Both the position numbers and the translations under genes were made by a program. Below, piece by piece: positions 6,901-13,232 of a DNA stretch of 14,835 bases. The notes beneath the pieces are model-generated. The model had not been told where the DNA came from. It was given only the letters and a program-made list of their open reading frames with translations, and made no database searches. Each line of letters opens with the position of its first letter. The stretch's first letter is position 1. Source of the stretch: Streptosporangiaceae bacterium (GTDB lineage Bacteria > Actinomycetota > Actinomycetes > Streptosporangiales > Streptosporangiaceae); the NCBI GenBank assembly GCA_030043395.1, contig JASHXW010000529.1:1-14835 (forward strand). Reading direction: 5' to 3'.

Positions 6901-8760
6901 CAAGGTAACTGTCCACGGCAGCAGCAACACCGGGGTGGTGAACGCGACGATGGCGAGGTTGCGCAGCAGGCCTGGCCTGGTGAGGCGGAACACGATCGCC
7001 GCTACCACGCATCCGGCCAGCGCCACCACCCACATGAGCGGGACGAACGCAGCGGCGATCGCGACGAGCAAGCCGGTGGCCCATGCCGCGCGTCCCGCCT
7101 GCTTGCGGGACGCCAGGAAGATCCGGCCAGCGCAGAGCGCTATCAGCGGCATCAGCACGAACACGACGGCCGAGCCGAATCGGCCGCCAGAGATGACGCC
7201 CATGGCGACCGGCAGCAGGGCGTAGGTGATCGATGCCCACACCCGCACGGGAGCCGACGTGGTGACCCGGCGCGCCGCGAGCATCGCGGTCATCCCGGCC
7301 AGGGGCACGCAGCCGATCAATATGACGTCGATGGCCAGCCACGGCTTGCCCGCCAGCACAGTCGCCAAGGCGGCGAGGACAGCCAGCCAGGACGGCGCTG
7401 CCGCGGTAGAGCCGATGCCGGTCGGATGGAACGCCTGAATGTACGTGCGCCACAGGTCGCTCGCCCCGCCCCACACAGGGACCAGCGAGCCGCCGCCGAG
7501 CGGCCCGGTAACGAGCAGCGAGCGCCCGGCAACGAGCGCGACGACCAGCAGCACCAGGAACGTCAGCAGCGTCGGGCTGGTCAGCAGCCGCCTGGCAAGC
7601 CCGTTGTCCTCCAGGAGAGAGTCGTCATCCGTCGGGTCGAGCGATGCGTGATGCGAGCCGCTGGTTTCCTGCTGCGACACAGTCAGCACGGTCGCGGCGA
7701 ACTCGAAGATCCGCCTGACGGAATGGCCAGATGGCAGGTCAGCGCGGACCCGGCTGTAAGCGGCGCGCCTGCCCCTGGCGCGCCGGCGGCGCATCCTCAT
7801 CAGCCGGATCGGGTGCGCCAGCACCGCAACCAAGGCGCTGGCCTCGTCCATCGCCGCAGCGAGCCGCTTGGCGAACAGGAAGAACGAGATGCGCAGCAGC
7901 GAAACGACGGCGTTGCCGCCCACGGAGGTGAGCATCTGCCGTGGTGGCAGGTTGCCGAGCAGCGTGAGCAAGCCATTGCGGCGGTCGAGCATGCGGGCAC
8001 TGCGCCCTGCCGATACGCTCCGGCGGTTCTTGGTCGCGGCCTGCACGTGATAGACCACGGCATCGGTAATGACCCTGACCCGGTAGCCCGCCGCGTGCAC
8101 GCGCCAGCAGAAGTCGATGTCCTCCATGAACAGGCCCATGCCGGTGTCGAACCCGCCGACCTGCTCCCATACGTCGCGGCGCACGAGCATGCCCGCGCTG
8201 CTCACCGCGAGCGTGTCACGGTCGCCATCATGCTGGCCCTGGTCGACCTCGCGCGGCTCGATGCCGGTCACTCGCCTCGCCGCCGTGTCCAGCGAGATGC
8301 CGGCCTCGCTGATCACGTCACGGCTGGTCCAGTCCCGCAGTTTCGGTCCGAGCACCGCCGCTGACGGCGTCTCCGCCGCGCCGCGCAGCAACTGCTCCAG
8401 CGCATCCCGCGCGGGCTCGCAGTCGTCGTGCAGCAGCCACAGCCACTCAACGCGCTCCCCCGGCGGCCCGCCGCCCGCGCCAGGCACAGCAGCATTGGCC
8501 GCCCTGTGCACGAGCGCCCTGGCGATGGCGGCACCGTAGCCCGTGGTCCGGTCCATGCCGAAGACGGACCCAGGGCCGAACTTCGCCGCCAGCACGGAGC
8601 CGCTGCGATCCCTGCTGCCGGTGTCGACGGCCACGACGCGCTGCACAGGGCGCGTCTGGTCGAGCAGGGCATCCGCGAGCTGAGGAAGCCAGGCTGCGCC
8701 GTCGTGCCCGACGATGACTGCTGTGACGACCTGCTGCGGATAGGACTCGTTCAGCGACAA
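3976..8760 (-). CDS. Large membrane glycosyltransferase: GT2 domain, polytopic core, long disordered tail
   Basis: A 1594-residue protein. Residues about 10-270 are a GT2 glycosyltransferase domain: VTAVIVGHDG, the nucleotide-contacting AVDTGSRD (44-51), HDDCEP (111-116, DXD-like) and MEDIDFCWR (212-220). A hydrophobic basic stretch follows (285-335). Residues about 393-780 hold roughly eleven membrane helices, resembling polytopic glycan enzymes. A large extracytoplasmic domain (about 781-1000) and one last helix (1002-1022) come next. About 570 residues of D/R/G/P/S-rich low-complexity tail follow, presumably cytoplasmic and disordered. The TTG at 8758-8760 is the only start that fits the frame; its ribosome site is weak. 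Donor and product are unknown. Linkage to manB hints at a mannose-containing envelope glycan. The tail is far longer than the family needs for catalysis. Relatives paired with DUF5719 are known from other actinomycetes. Confidence 0.88.
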   Translation of the reverse strand: MSLNESYPQQVVTAVIVGHDGAAWLPQLADALLDQTRPVQRVVAVDTGSRDRSGSVLAAKFGPGSVFGMDRTTGYGAAIARALVHRAANAAVPGAGGGPPGERVEWLWLLHDDCEPARDALEQLLRGAAETPSAAVLGPKLRDWTSRDVISEAGISLDTAARRVTGIEPREVDQGQHDGDRDTLAVSSAGMLVRRDVWEQVGGFDTGMGLFMEDIDFCWRVHAAGYRVRVITDAVVYHVQAATKNRRSVSAGRSARMLDRRNGLLTLLGNLPPRQMLTSVGGNAVVSLLRISFFLFAKRLAAAMDEASALVAVLAHPIRLMRMRRRRARGRRAAYSRVRADLPSGHSVRRIFEFAATVLTVSQQETSGSHHASLDPTDDDSLLEDNGLARRLLTSPTLLTFLVLLVVALVAGRSLLVTGPLGGGSLVPVWGGASDLWRTYIQAFHPTGIGSTAAAPSWLAVLAALATVLAGKPWLAIDVILIGCVPLAGMTAMLAARRVTTSAPVRVWASITYALLPVAMGVISGGRFGSAVVFVLMPLIALCAGRIFLASRKQAGRAAWATGLLVAIAAAFVPLMWVVALAGCVVAAIVFRLTRPGLLRNLAIVAFTTPVLLLPWTVTLLSHTSNLLLEAGLPQPGTPASGLPARALMLLSPGGPGLPPYWVTAGLVAAALAALFAGRRRALIIAGWGLALSGLLIAILASHLTVRPPDGSPVVVWAGLPLALAALGLLLAASVGADALFRMTGGRKGWQAVQGSRGLRAALLGIIACSAPLLAAGWWLETGVTGPVHPVSSPLVPELVAAADGQANQVRTLVLRETAGRLSYLLLRGPSPSIADSALTPPPAAQRALSRVVATLTSPDGNLAVSQTHLLAQFDIGYVLVQAPVDQQLADTLDDIVGLRPYSTTASYSLWQLATPPSRVSVLEPNGTVVPIASGPVGVSGVKVPAAGGTLMLAEPAGGWSASVNGQQLTQVTSPAGGWAQAFRLPSGGGTLEIGYPGFSHDLLLLLELVAFLVVAGLALPGIHVAEPETTAAQSDDGTEPELEPALAGARTTDGAGQEDLAGRRSPRAGSVAVGGDLRDRDLRDWDQPDEGLGDDLLDEDLLEEDLRGYDLRSARGDQPRDVERPRAGQRGEDLRAGNRRDDGLRSGRQRGGDPYGDDRRGEYLEDDYATGDDLAGGDRVARGRRVGAGSASASGEAGRRAGLAGLAGLAAHSSRGVRAKTSRAGRSGPADPDREDSSSRMPGRGVPPERGRAPDREDAFERGAARGSASRPGAWPDSDTGPQDRSRPERGSITERGAGDRESRLPDAWPYAGPARDRDVSPADSRPYQDRDDQAIRMSRERPADAADRQRSYPRGADPYVSRRSPSGTWPYPDPAAPADRDYEPAGSNRPPRRPDSGGWPYPDSVRGHSEADEPVRSGPDSGDDRRGQEGEWHGRRGWEGERQGRAGWPDSQPGSGSDRYASSDRWPQPASGGRPALPMGNRPATRRPAELPASWPGGGDDSLEPLPPLDGPGRGAARRNAWRPGGDDPDGWDDHGDGHDSQRWSAPQPQYEPDARYEPDSRYEPDSRYEPDSRYEPDYEPGYSADYEGDAW
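4009..4108 (-). repeat. 18-bp in-frame tandem repeats encoding (R)YEPD(S) units
   Basis: The octamer GGCTCGTA (plus strand) recurs at 4013, 4025, 4043, 4061, 4079 and 4097: a 12-bp step, then four 18-bp steps. On the minus strand this encodes YEPDAR, three YEPDSR units, YEPD and YEPG (residues 1553-1584), near the extreme C-terminus of the glycosyltransferase. Copies differ only at a few positions, which suggests recent slipped-strand expansion. Copy number may vary between strains. Confidence 0.92.
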
Positions 8761-8790
8761 GGCGTTCCGGTTGCGTTTCTGGGGGTTTCA

Positions 8791-8828
8791 CCTGCGGGAC
8801 CCGGCTGCTAGGCAGGACCTCCCGCAGG
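8791..8828. other. Strong inverted repeat between whiB and the glycosyltransferase gene
   Basis: CCTGCGGGA (8791-8799) and TCCCGCAGG (8820-8828) are perfect 9-bp arms. Inside them CTGC (8805-8808) and GCAG (8812-8815) can form a smaller hairpin with a three-base loop. The element lies about 30 bases before the TTG of the glycosyltransferase and 100 bases after the whiB stop. It could be a second terminator for whiB or a structured leader of the transferase mRNA. No T-tract follows on either strand. Confidence 0.5.
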
Positions 8829-8845
8829 CCGGGGGCTTCCTGTGA

Positions 8846-8851
8846 ACGATA
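8846..8851 (-). promoter_or_regulatory. Possible -10 element upstream of the glycosyltransferase operon
   Basis: The minus strand reads TATCGT here, matching the TANNNT pattern, about 85 bases before the TTG start. No good -35 element is seen at the expected distance. If real, the transcript would carry the 8791-8828 inverted repeat in its leader. This is a weak call. Confidence 0.25.
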
Positions 8852-8890
8852 CGCGAACCTTGGGCTGTCTTACTGCCAGACGGCGAGCTT

Positions 8891-8908
8891 GCCCAGCCTC
8901 TGCTGGGC
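8891..8908 (-). terminator. Hairpin 20 bases after whiB, probable terminator
   Basis: GCCCAGC (8891-8897) and GCTGGGC (8902-8908) form a perfect 7-bp stem with a 4-base loop, 20 bases beyond the whiB TAA. There is no T-tract, which is common for hairpin terminators in high-GC actinobacteria. The position right after the stop supports the call. Confidence 0.5.
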
Positions 8909-8928
8909 TTGGCGCGGGCCTGCGCGCT

Positions 8929-9210
8929 TTATACCGCTTGCCGCTTCAGCCGCCTGCGCTCGCGCTCCGACAGGCCGCCCCAGATACCGAACCGCTCGTC
9001 GTGCTCGAGCGCGTACTCCAGGCACTCGGCCCGGACCTCGCAGCTCCGGCACACCCGCTTGGCCTCCCTGGTCGACCCGCCCTTCTCCGGAAAGAAAGCC
9101 TCAGGATCGGTCTGAGCGCACAGCGCACGATCCTGCCAGGCTGGCTCAGCACCATCATCGGCGCCGATGCCAAACGCGTCGTGCACGAGCGTGACGATTG
9201 CGTCAGTCAC
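8929..9210 (-). CDS. whiB: WhiB-family iron-sulfur transcriptional regulator (WhiB/WhiB2 type)
   Basis: A 93-residue Wbl protein. These bind a 4Fe-4S cluster and act with the primary sigma factor; WhiB of Streptomyces and WhiB2/WhmD of mycobacteria control septation and development. The four cluster cysteines are C31, C54, C57 and C63 (CXXC then five residues). The signature GIWGG turn is at 75-79, and a basic C-terminal tail (RERRRLKRQ, 83-91) suits DNA contact. The GTG at 9208-9210 is preceded by GGAGG (9217-9221) at 6 bases, so the start is secure. Divergence from fbiA at this place matches whiB2 in M. tuberculosis (Rv3260c) and supports the WhiB/WhiB2 orthology rather than another Wbl. 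A good promoter and operator-like elements lie upstream. Confidence 0.93.
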   Translation of the reverse strand: MTDAIVTLVHDAFGIGADDGAEPAWQDRALCAQTDPEAFFPEKGGSTREAKRVCRSCEVRAECLEYALEHDERFGIWGGLSERERRRLKRQAV

Positions 9211-9268
9211 AGCGCACCTCCACCCCTCACTTGCCCCGTCCGCTGCCGGGCTCCCCGACCTCGCTCGA

Positions 9269-9291
9269 AAATTACACTGGTGAAATTACAC
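9269..9291. repeat. Direct repeat AAATTACAC in the whiB-fbiA intergenic region
   Basis: AAATTACAC occurs at 9269-9277 and 9283-9291, a 14-bp step, in an AT-rich island within GC-rich DNA. The right copy overlaps the proposed whiB -10 element and the left copy covers the expected start of transcription, a position suited to an operator. Confidence 0.6.
9272..9284. promoter_or_regulatory. Possible BldD-like operator at the whiB promoter
   Basis: TTACACTGGTGAA compares with the recalled BldD pattern TNACNCWGNGTNA. The left half matches fully; the right half misses two positions (TG in place of GT). whiB is among the reported direct BldD targets in Streptomyces. The site lies at the expected transcription start, so binding would repress. 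The match is imperfect and by eye only. Confidence 0.3.
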
Positions 9292-9314
9292 GCGCGTGTC
9301 TTGCTGTGAGTCAA
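9285..9314 (-). promoter_or_regulatory. Sigma70/HrdB-type promoter of whiB
   Basis: On the minus strand TTGACT (plus coordinates 9309-9314) and TGTAAT (9285-9290) are separated by 18 bases. Each matches its consensus hexamer at five of six positions. Transcription would begin near 9278, giving a leader of about 70 bases before the GTG at 9210. A perfect 12-bp palindrome, ACACGCGCGTGT (9288-9299), occupies the spacer edge and half of the -10, so a bound repressor could block the promoter. Confidence 0.6.
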
Positions 9315-9368
9315 GGCGGATACGTGATAAGGCCGCCGCCATGCCCGTGATGGGCGGGAAAGTCTGCC

Positions 9369-9374
9369 TAGAAT
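9369..9374 (+). promoter_or_regulatory. Possible -10 element for the fbiA-fbiB operon
   Basis: TAGAAT matches the TANNNT pattern, 70 bases before the fbiA ATG. The best -35 candidate, GTGATG (9347-9352, 16-base spacer), matches only at three positions. The site would give a leader of about 60 bases that includes the hairpin at 9411-9435. Confidence 0.3.
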
Positions 9375-9410
9375 CCTGTGGTCCCAGCCTGCGCACGCCT
9401 CACCCGCTGC

Positions 9411-9435
9411 CTGCCGGCCCGATCGGGGCTGGCAG
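9411..9435 (+). other. Stem-loop just upstream of the fbiA start codon
   Basis: CTGCCGGCCC (9411-9420) can pair with the segment ending GGCAG (9435), giving a 10-bp stem with one G-U pair and a 5-base GATCG loop. It ends 9 bases before the ATG at 9445. No normal ribosome site lies between it and the ATG; the only purine run (GGGG, 9425-9428) is inside the hairpin. It could limit translation of fbiA. Confidence 0.45.
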
Positions 9436-9444
9436 ACTCGGCGC

Positions 9445-10395
9445 ATGCGGATCGCGCTGCTCGCCGGAGGAGTCGGCGGAGCCCGGTTCCTGCGAGGGTT
9501 GCGCATGGCGGCTCCGGAAGCCGAGATCACCGTCGTCGGGAACACCGGCGACGACATCACGCTCTTCGGCCTGCACGTCAGTCCGGACCTGGACACCGTC
9601 ATGTACACGCTTGGCGGCGGCATCGACGAGCAGCAGGGCTGGGGCCGCGAGAACGAGGCCCACGTGGTGCAGTCCGAGCTGACCGCCTACGGCGTCGGCC
9701 CGGAGTGGTTCAGCCTCGGCGACCGCGATTTCGCCACCCACATCGCAAGGACGTCGATGCTCAACGCCGGCTTGCCGCTGTCGGCGGTGACGAAGCAGCT
9801 GTGCGAGCGATGGCAGCCGGGCGTGACGCTGCTGCCGATGACCGATGACGACGTCCAGACTCACGTCGTGATCGATGACGAGGCTGGCACCCGCACGGTG
9901 CACTTCCAGGAGTGGTGGGTGCGGCTGCACGCGAAGGTCCCTGCGCTGCGCTTCCTCGCGGCCGGAGCGGAGAACGCCGCTCCTGCACCAGGCGTCCTGC
10001 AGGCCATCGCGGAGGCTGACTTCGTCTTGTTCCCGCCGTCGAACCCGGTGGTCAGCATCGGCGTGATCCTCGCGGTGCCCGGCATCGCCGAGGCCCTGGC
10101 CGCCAAGACGGTAGTCGGCGTATCCCCGCTCATCGGCGGCGCGCCGGTACGCGGAATGGCCGACGCGTGCCTCAGCGCGATCGGCGTGCCGACCACGGCG
10201 ACGGCGGTCGCCGCACACTACGGGCCAGCGCTGATCAACGGGTGGCTGGTCGACACCGCAGACGCCGATGCCGTCGGTGCACCCGAACTTGCCGGGATCG
10301 ACGTGCGGGCCGTGCCGCTCTACATGACCGACGCCGCCGCGACTGCCACGATCGCCGCGGCGGCGATCGACCTGGCAATGGAGCTCTCGCGATGA
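9445..10395 (+). CDS. fbiA: FbiA/CofD, F420 biosynthesis phospho-transferase (dehydro-F420-0 synthase)
   Basis: A 316-residue cytoplasmic enzyme (M. tuberculosis FbiA has about 331). In actinobacteria it joins FO with enolpyruvyl-diphospho-5'-guanosine to give dehydro-F420-0; archaeal CofD uses the lactyl equivalent. The family motifs are clear: [15 protein letters not shown] at the N-terminus (5-19), GNTGDD (32-37), [11 protein letters not shown] (46-56), and [15 protein letters not shown] (199-213). The usual Gly before PSNP appears as Pro198 (FPPSNP), a small departure. The ATG at 9445 is the only start just before the conserved N-terminus. No clear ribosome site is seen and a stem-loop lies just upstream. 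The stop overlaps the fbiB start as ATGA (10392-10395), so the two are co-translated. Confidence 0.95.
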   Translation: MRIALLAGGVGGARFLRGLRMAAPEAEITVVGNTGDDITLFGLHVSPDLDTVMYTLGGGIDEQQGWGRENEAHVVQSELTAYGVGPEWFSLGDRDFATHIARTSMLNAGLPLSAVTKQLCERWQPGVTLLPMTDDDVQTHVVIDDEAGTRTVHFQEWWVRLHAKVPALRFLAAGAENAAPAPGVLQAIAEADFVLFPPSNPVVSIGVILAVPGIAEALAAKTVVGVSPLIGGAPVRGMADACLSAIGVPTTATAVAAHYGPALINGWLVDTADADAVGAPELAGIDVRAVPLYMTDAAATATIAAAAIDLAMELSR

Positions 10396-11744
10396 ACGAG
10401 GCCAGTCAGCAGCCGGCCGCTCAGCCGACCCCGGCGCAGCCTCAGCCGCGCACCATAGGGGCCGCCGAGACGATCTCCGTCACCGCCGTCCGCGGACTGC
10501 CTGAGATCGGCCCGGGAGCAAACCTCGCTGAACTCATCGCCCGAGCCGCACCTGGCATCGCCGATGGCGACATTCTCGTGGTCACTTCGAAGATCATCAG
10601 CAAGGCCGAGGGTCGCGTGATCCAGGCTGACCGGCAGGACGCCATCGCGGCGGAGACGGTGCGAGTCGTCGCGCGCCGCGGTCCGACCACGATCGCGCAG
10701 ACCAGGCACGGTCTGGTCATGGCCGCTGCCGGAGTCGACGCATCCAATACCGCGCCGGGCACCGTGGTCTTGCTGCCCGAGGACCCGGACGAGTCAGCCA
10801 GGCGCTTGCGCAAGGACATCGCCGAGCTGACCGGCGCCAGGATCGGGATCCTGATCACCGACACCATGGGCCGGGCCTGGCGGAACGGCCAGACTGACAC
10901 CGCGATCGGCGGGGCCGGCCTGCTGCCGCTGCGCGACCACCGCGGTCAGGCAGACACCTTCGGCAACGTGCTGGAGGTGACGGTGGCCGCGGTTGCCGAC
11001 GAGATCGCCGGAGCGGCCGATCTGGTCAAGGGCAAGACCGGCCAGGTGCCAGTCGCCATCGTGCGTGGCCTGGCCGAACTCGTCACCAGCGCCGACGGTC
11101 CAGGCGGAGCAGCGCTGGTCCGGCCGGCCGCGGAGGATATGTTCCGCCTCGGCGCAGCCGATGTGCTGACAGCACGCCGGACGGTGCGGGACTTCACTAG
11201 CGAGCCAGTCGACCCGGCCGCAGTGCGCCGGGCGATCGCGGCCGCCGTCACCGCCCCGGCACCGCATCACAGCATGCCCTGGCGGTTCGCCGTGGTCGAG
11301 TCAGCGGCAGCCAGGACCAGGCTGCTCGACGACATGCTGGCGGCCTGGATCGCCGACCTGCGCCGTGACGGCTTCACGGAAGAGCAGGTCGCGCGCCGAA
11401 CTCGGCGCGGGGAACCATTGCGCCGCGCGCCGCTGGTCATCGTGCCGTGCCTGCAGGCCGATGCCGCGCATACCTATCCGGACCAGCGGCGGAACGCCGC
11501 CGAGCGGGCGATGTTCCTGGTCGCGATGGGCGCGGGCGTGCAGAACCTGCTCGTGGCCCTCGCCGTCGAAGGGCTTGGCTCGTGCTGGGTATCGAGCACC
11601 CTGTTCTGCGGGCCCGTCGCAGCGGCGGCTCTTGACCTGCCTGAAGGCTGGGAGCCAATGGGAGCAATCGGCGTCGGTCACGCCGCCGCTCCCCCCGGTC
11701 AGCGCCCCGACCGCGACCCAGGGGCCTTCCTGCTCACTCGCTGA
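10392..11744 (+). CDS. fbiB: FbiB, coenzyme F420 gamma-glutamyl ligase fused to FMN reductase domain
   Basis: A 450-residue two-domain enzyme (M. tuberculosis FbiB has 448). The CofE domain (about 24-253) adds glutamates to F420-0 using GTP; its motifs include [12 protein letters not shown] (64-75), [10 protein letters not shown] (155-164) and GQADTFGN (185-192). The C-terminal nitroreductase-fold domain (about 262-435) binds FMN and reduces dehydro-F420-0. It carries RRTVRDF (262-268), PHHSMPWRF (291-299) and the helix [20 protein letters not shown] (380-399). The ATG at 10392 overlaps the fbiA stop as ATGA and is preferred; longer readings of this frame run back inside fbiA. A short Gln/Pro/Ala-rich segment (6-20) precedes the CofE fold and is probably disordered. 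Presence of both domains predicts polyglutamylated F420 made by the phosphoenolpyruvate route. Confidence 0.96.
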   Translation: MNEASQQPAAQPTPAQPQPRTIGAAETISVTAVRGLPEIGPGANLAELIARAAPGIADGDILVVTSKIISKAEGRVIQADRQDAIAAETVRVVARRGPTTIAQTRHGLVMAAAGVDASNTAPGTVVLLPEDPDESARRLRKDIAELTGARIGILITDTMGRAWRNGQTDTAIGGAGLLPLRDHRGQADTFGNVLEVTVAAVADEIAGAADLVKGKTGQVPVAIVRGLAELVTSADGPGGAALVRPAAEDMFRLGAADVLTARRTVRDFTSEPVDPAAVRRAIAAAVTAPAPHHSMPWRFAVVESAAARTRLLDDMLAAWIADLRRDGFTEEQVARRTRRGEPLRRAPLVIVPCLQADAAHTYPDQRRNAAERAMFLVAMGAGVQNLLVALAVEGLGSCWVSSTLFCGPVAAAALDLPEGWEPMGAIGVGHAAAPPGQRPDRDPGAFLLTR

Positions 11745-11780
11745 CCCCGCCGGTCCACGATCTCGTCGAGTTGGTCGGGG
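11745..11780. terminator. Possible bidirectional terminator between fbiB and the DprE1-like gene
   Basis: CCCCG (11745-11749) directly after the fbiB stop can pair with CGGGG (11776-11780), and CCA/TTGG inside may add pairs. It lies in the 77-bp gap between convergent stops. The stem is short and interrupted, so the call is weak; nothing else is seen in the gap. Confidence 0.3.
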
Positions 11781-11821
11781 AATCCCCCTGCCAGGTCTTC
11801 TGGATCAAGGGAAAGCCGCCG

Positions 11822-13189
11822 CTAGAGTGCCAGGCGGCGGGAGAGATCGGAGCTGAACAGGGCCGCTGGGTCGATCCGCTCGCGTAGCCGCCTGAACTCG
11901 CTCAGCCTCGGATACATCCGGGGCATCAGGTCGGCGGGGATCCTTGAGTCCTTGGCGAGGTACAGGCGGCCGCCCGCTTCGAGCACCATCTCGTCGAGCT
12001 CGCTGAGCAGCTGGCCGAGCCAGGGCGTGCGCGCCGGGAAGTCCAGCGCCAGGGTCCAGCCCGCCACCGGGAACGACAGCATCCCTGGATCGCCGTCGCC
12101 GAACCTCTTCAGCACGGTCACGAAAGATGGCGCCCGCAGCGCGCTGATCCGTTCCAGGGAGCGGATCACCACGTCCTGGGCAGCGAACGGGACGACGTAC
12201 TGGTACTGGCGGAATCCGGCCGGGCCGTAGGCGCGGTTCCAGTTCCTGACCCCGTCCAGCGGATGGAAGAACTGGCCGATGGCCTGGATCTCGCCCGCAC
12301 GGCGCCTGGGTGCCTTGCGGTACCACGCCTCGTTCAGCAGTGCGACGGTCCGGCGGCTGATCAGCCCGGACGGGAACACCGGCGGTGCGCCGACCAGGGC
12401 CGACGGCCTGAACGCGAACGGCTTTGCCCGGTCCCGGCGGTTCAGGTCGCTGGGCGCGGCGAAGCTGCCGCTCGTGACCACTGACCGGCCCAGGCTGCTT
12501 CGCGTGGCCAGGCAGTCGGTCCAGGCGACCGTGTAGTCGTAGTCCTTGTCACTGGCTGAAAGCTGGGCCATCGTCTCGTCGATATTCGCGGTGCGCACCG
12601 TGTCGACGATCAGCCTGGAGGTCTGCACCTGCTTGAGCTGCACGACGGCGCGCAGGATGATCCCGGTGAGCCCCATTCCCCCGGCCGTTCCCCAGAACAG
12701 CCCGGGGTCAGACTCCGGAGTCACCGTGCGAACGTCGCCGTCGGCTGTCAGCAGGTCGAACGAGCGCACGTGCCGGGCGAAGCTGCCAGCGCTGTGGTGG
12801 TTCTTGCCGTGCACGTCAGCCGCGATCGCTCCGCCGACAGTCACCTTCCTGGTTCCCGGCGACACCGGCACGAACCAGCCTTGCGGCAGGAACGCCACCA
12901 TCAGCTGCTCCATGCTCACGCCGGACTCGACAGTGGCCACTCCTGACTCCGGGTCGAACGCCAGCACATCGTTCATCCCGGTCGTCTCGATAACCAGACC
13001 CCCGTCATTCTGGGCAGCGTTGTTGTAGCTGCGCCCCAGCCCACGCGCGATGACACCGCGCTCGCTGCCCGATACTCCCTTCACCAGCTCGGCGACCTCA
13101 TCTGCGGACCGCACCACAGCCAGCCGGGCAACGCTCGGCTCCGTACGGCCCCACCCCGTAAGGCTGACGGTCCGCGTCTGCGTCGCCAT
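11822..13189 (-). CDS. DprE1-like FAD-dependent oxidoreductase (decaprenylphosphoryl-ribose oxidase family)
   Basis: A 455-residue VAO/PCMH-type flavoprotein closely resembling mycobacterial DprE1 (461 residues), which oxidises decaprenyl-phosphoryl-ribose for arabinan synthesis at the membrane. Matching segments are TGWGRTEPSVA (11-21), the FAD loop IARGLGRSYNNAAQNDGGLV (47-66), PGTRKVTVGGAIAADVHGKN (111-130) with HHSAGSF, LFWGTAGGMGLTGII (164-178), FFHPLDGVRNWNRAYGPAGF (307-326) and LYLAKDSR (409-416). Lys413 aligns with catalytic Lys418 of DprE1. Where DprE1 has Cys387, this protein has Ala381 (GWTLALDF). The ATG at 13187-13189 is preferred over a longer GTG start at 13285, because a near-perfect ribosome site precedes it. 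It follows fbiC by 43 bp. No DprE2 partner is visible, so the true substrate is uncertain. Confidence 0.88.
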   Translation of the reverse strand: MATQTRTVSLTGWGRTEPSVARLAVVRSADEVAELVKGVSGSERGVIARGLGRSYNNAAQNDGGLVIETTGMNDVLAFDPESGVATVESGVSMEQLMVAFLPQGWFVPVSPGTRKVTVGGAIAADVHGKNHHSAGSFARHVRSFDLLTADGDVRTVTPESDPGLFWGTAGGMGLTGIILRAVVQLKQVQTSRLIVDTVRTANIDETMAQLSASDKDYDYTVAWTDCLATRSSLGRSVVTSGSFAAPSDLNRRDRAKPFAFRPSALVGAPPVFPSGLISRRTVALLNEAWYRKAPRRRAGEIQAIGQFFHPLDGVRNWNRAYGPAGFRQYQYVVPFAAQDVVIRSLERISALRAPSFVTVLKRFGDGDPGMLSFPVAGWTLALDFPARTPWLGQLLSELDEMVLEAGGRLYLAKDSRIPADLMPRMYPRLSEFRRLRERIDPAALFSSDLSRRLAL

Positions 13190-13195
13190 CCGGCG

Positions 13196-13204
13196 ATCAC
13201 CTCC
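13196..13204 (-). promoter_or_regulatory. Strong ribosome binding site of the DprE1-like gene
   Basis: The minus strand reads GGAGGTGAT here, a near-perfect anti-Shine-Dalgarno match, 6 bases before the ATG at 13189. It fixes the start and lies between the fbiC stop and that ATG. Confidence 0.85.
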
Positions 13205-13232
13205 CAAGTCGGCAGGCGAACAGCTACCCCAT

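Noticed and set aside
8447..8791. GTG at 8791 opening a different frame (MKPPETQPERL...) as an alternative transferase start
   Set aside because: That frame does not carry the GT2 motifs and ends early; using it would need a frameshift for which there is no sign.
10167..10391. Upstream extension of fbiB into fbiA
   Set aside because: The added residues are an Arg/Cys-rich shadow of fbiA, and the ATGA overlap at 10392 gives the expected length.
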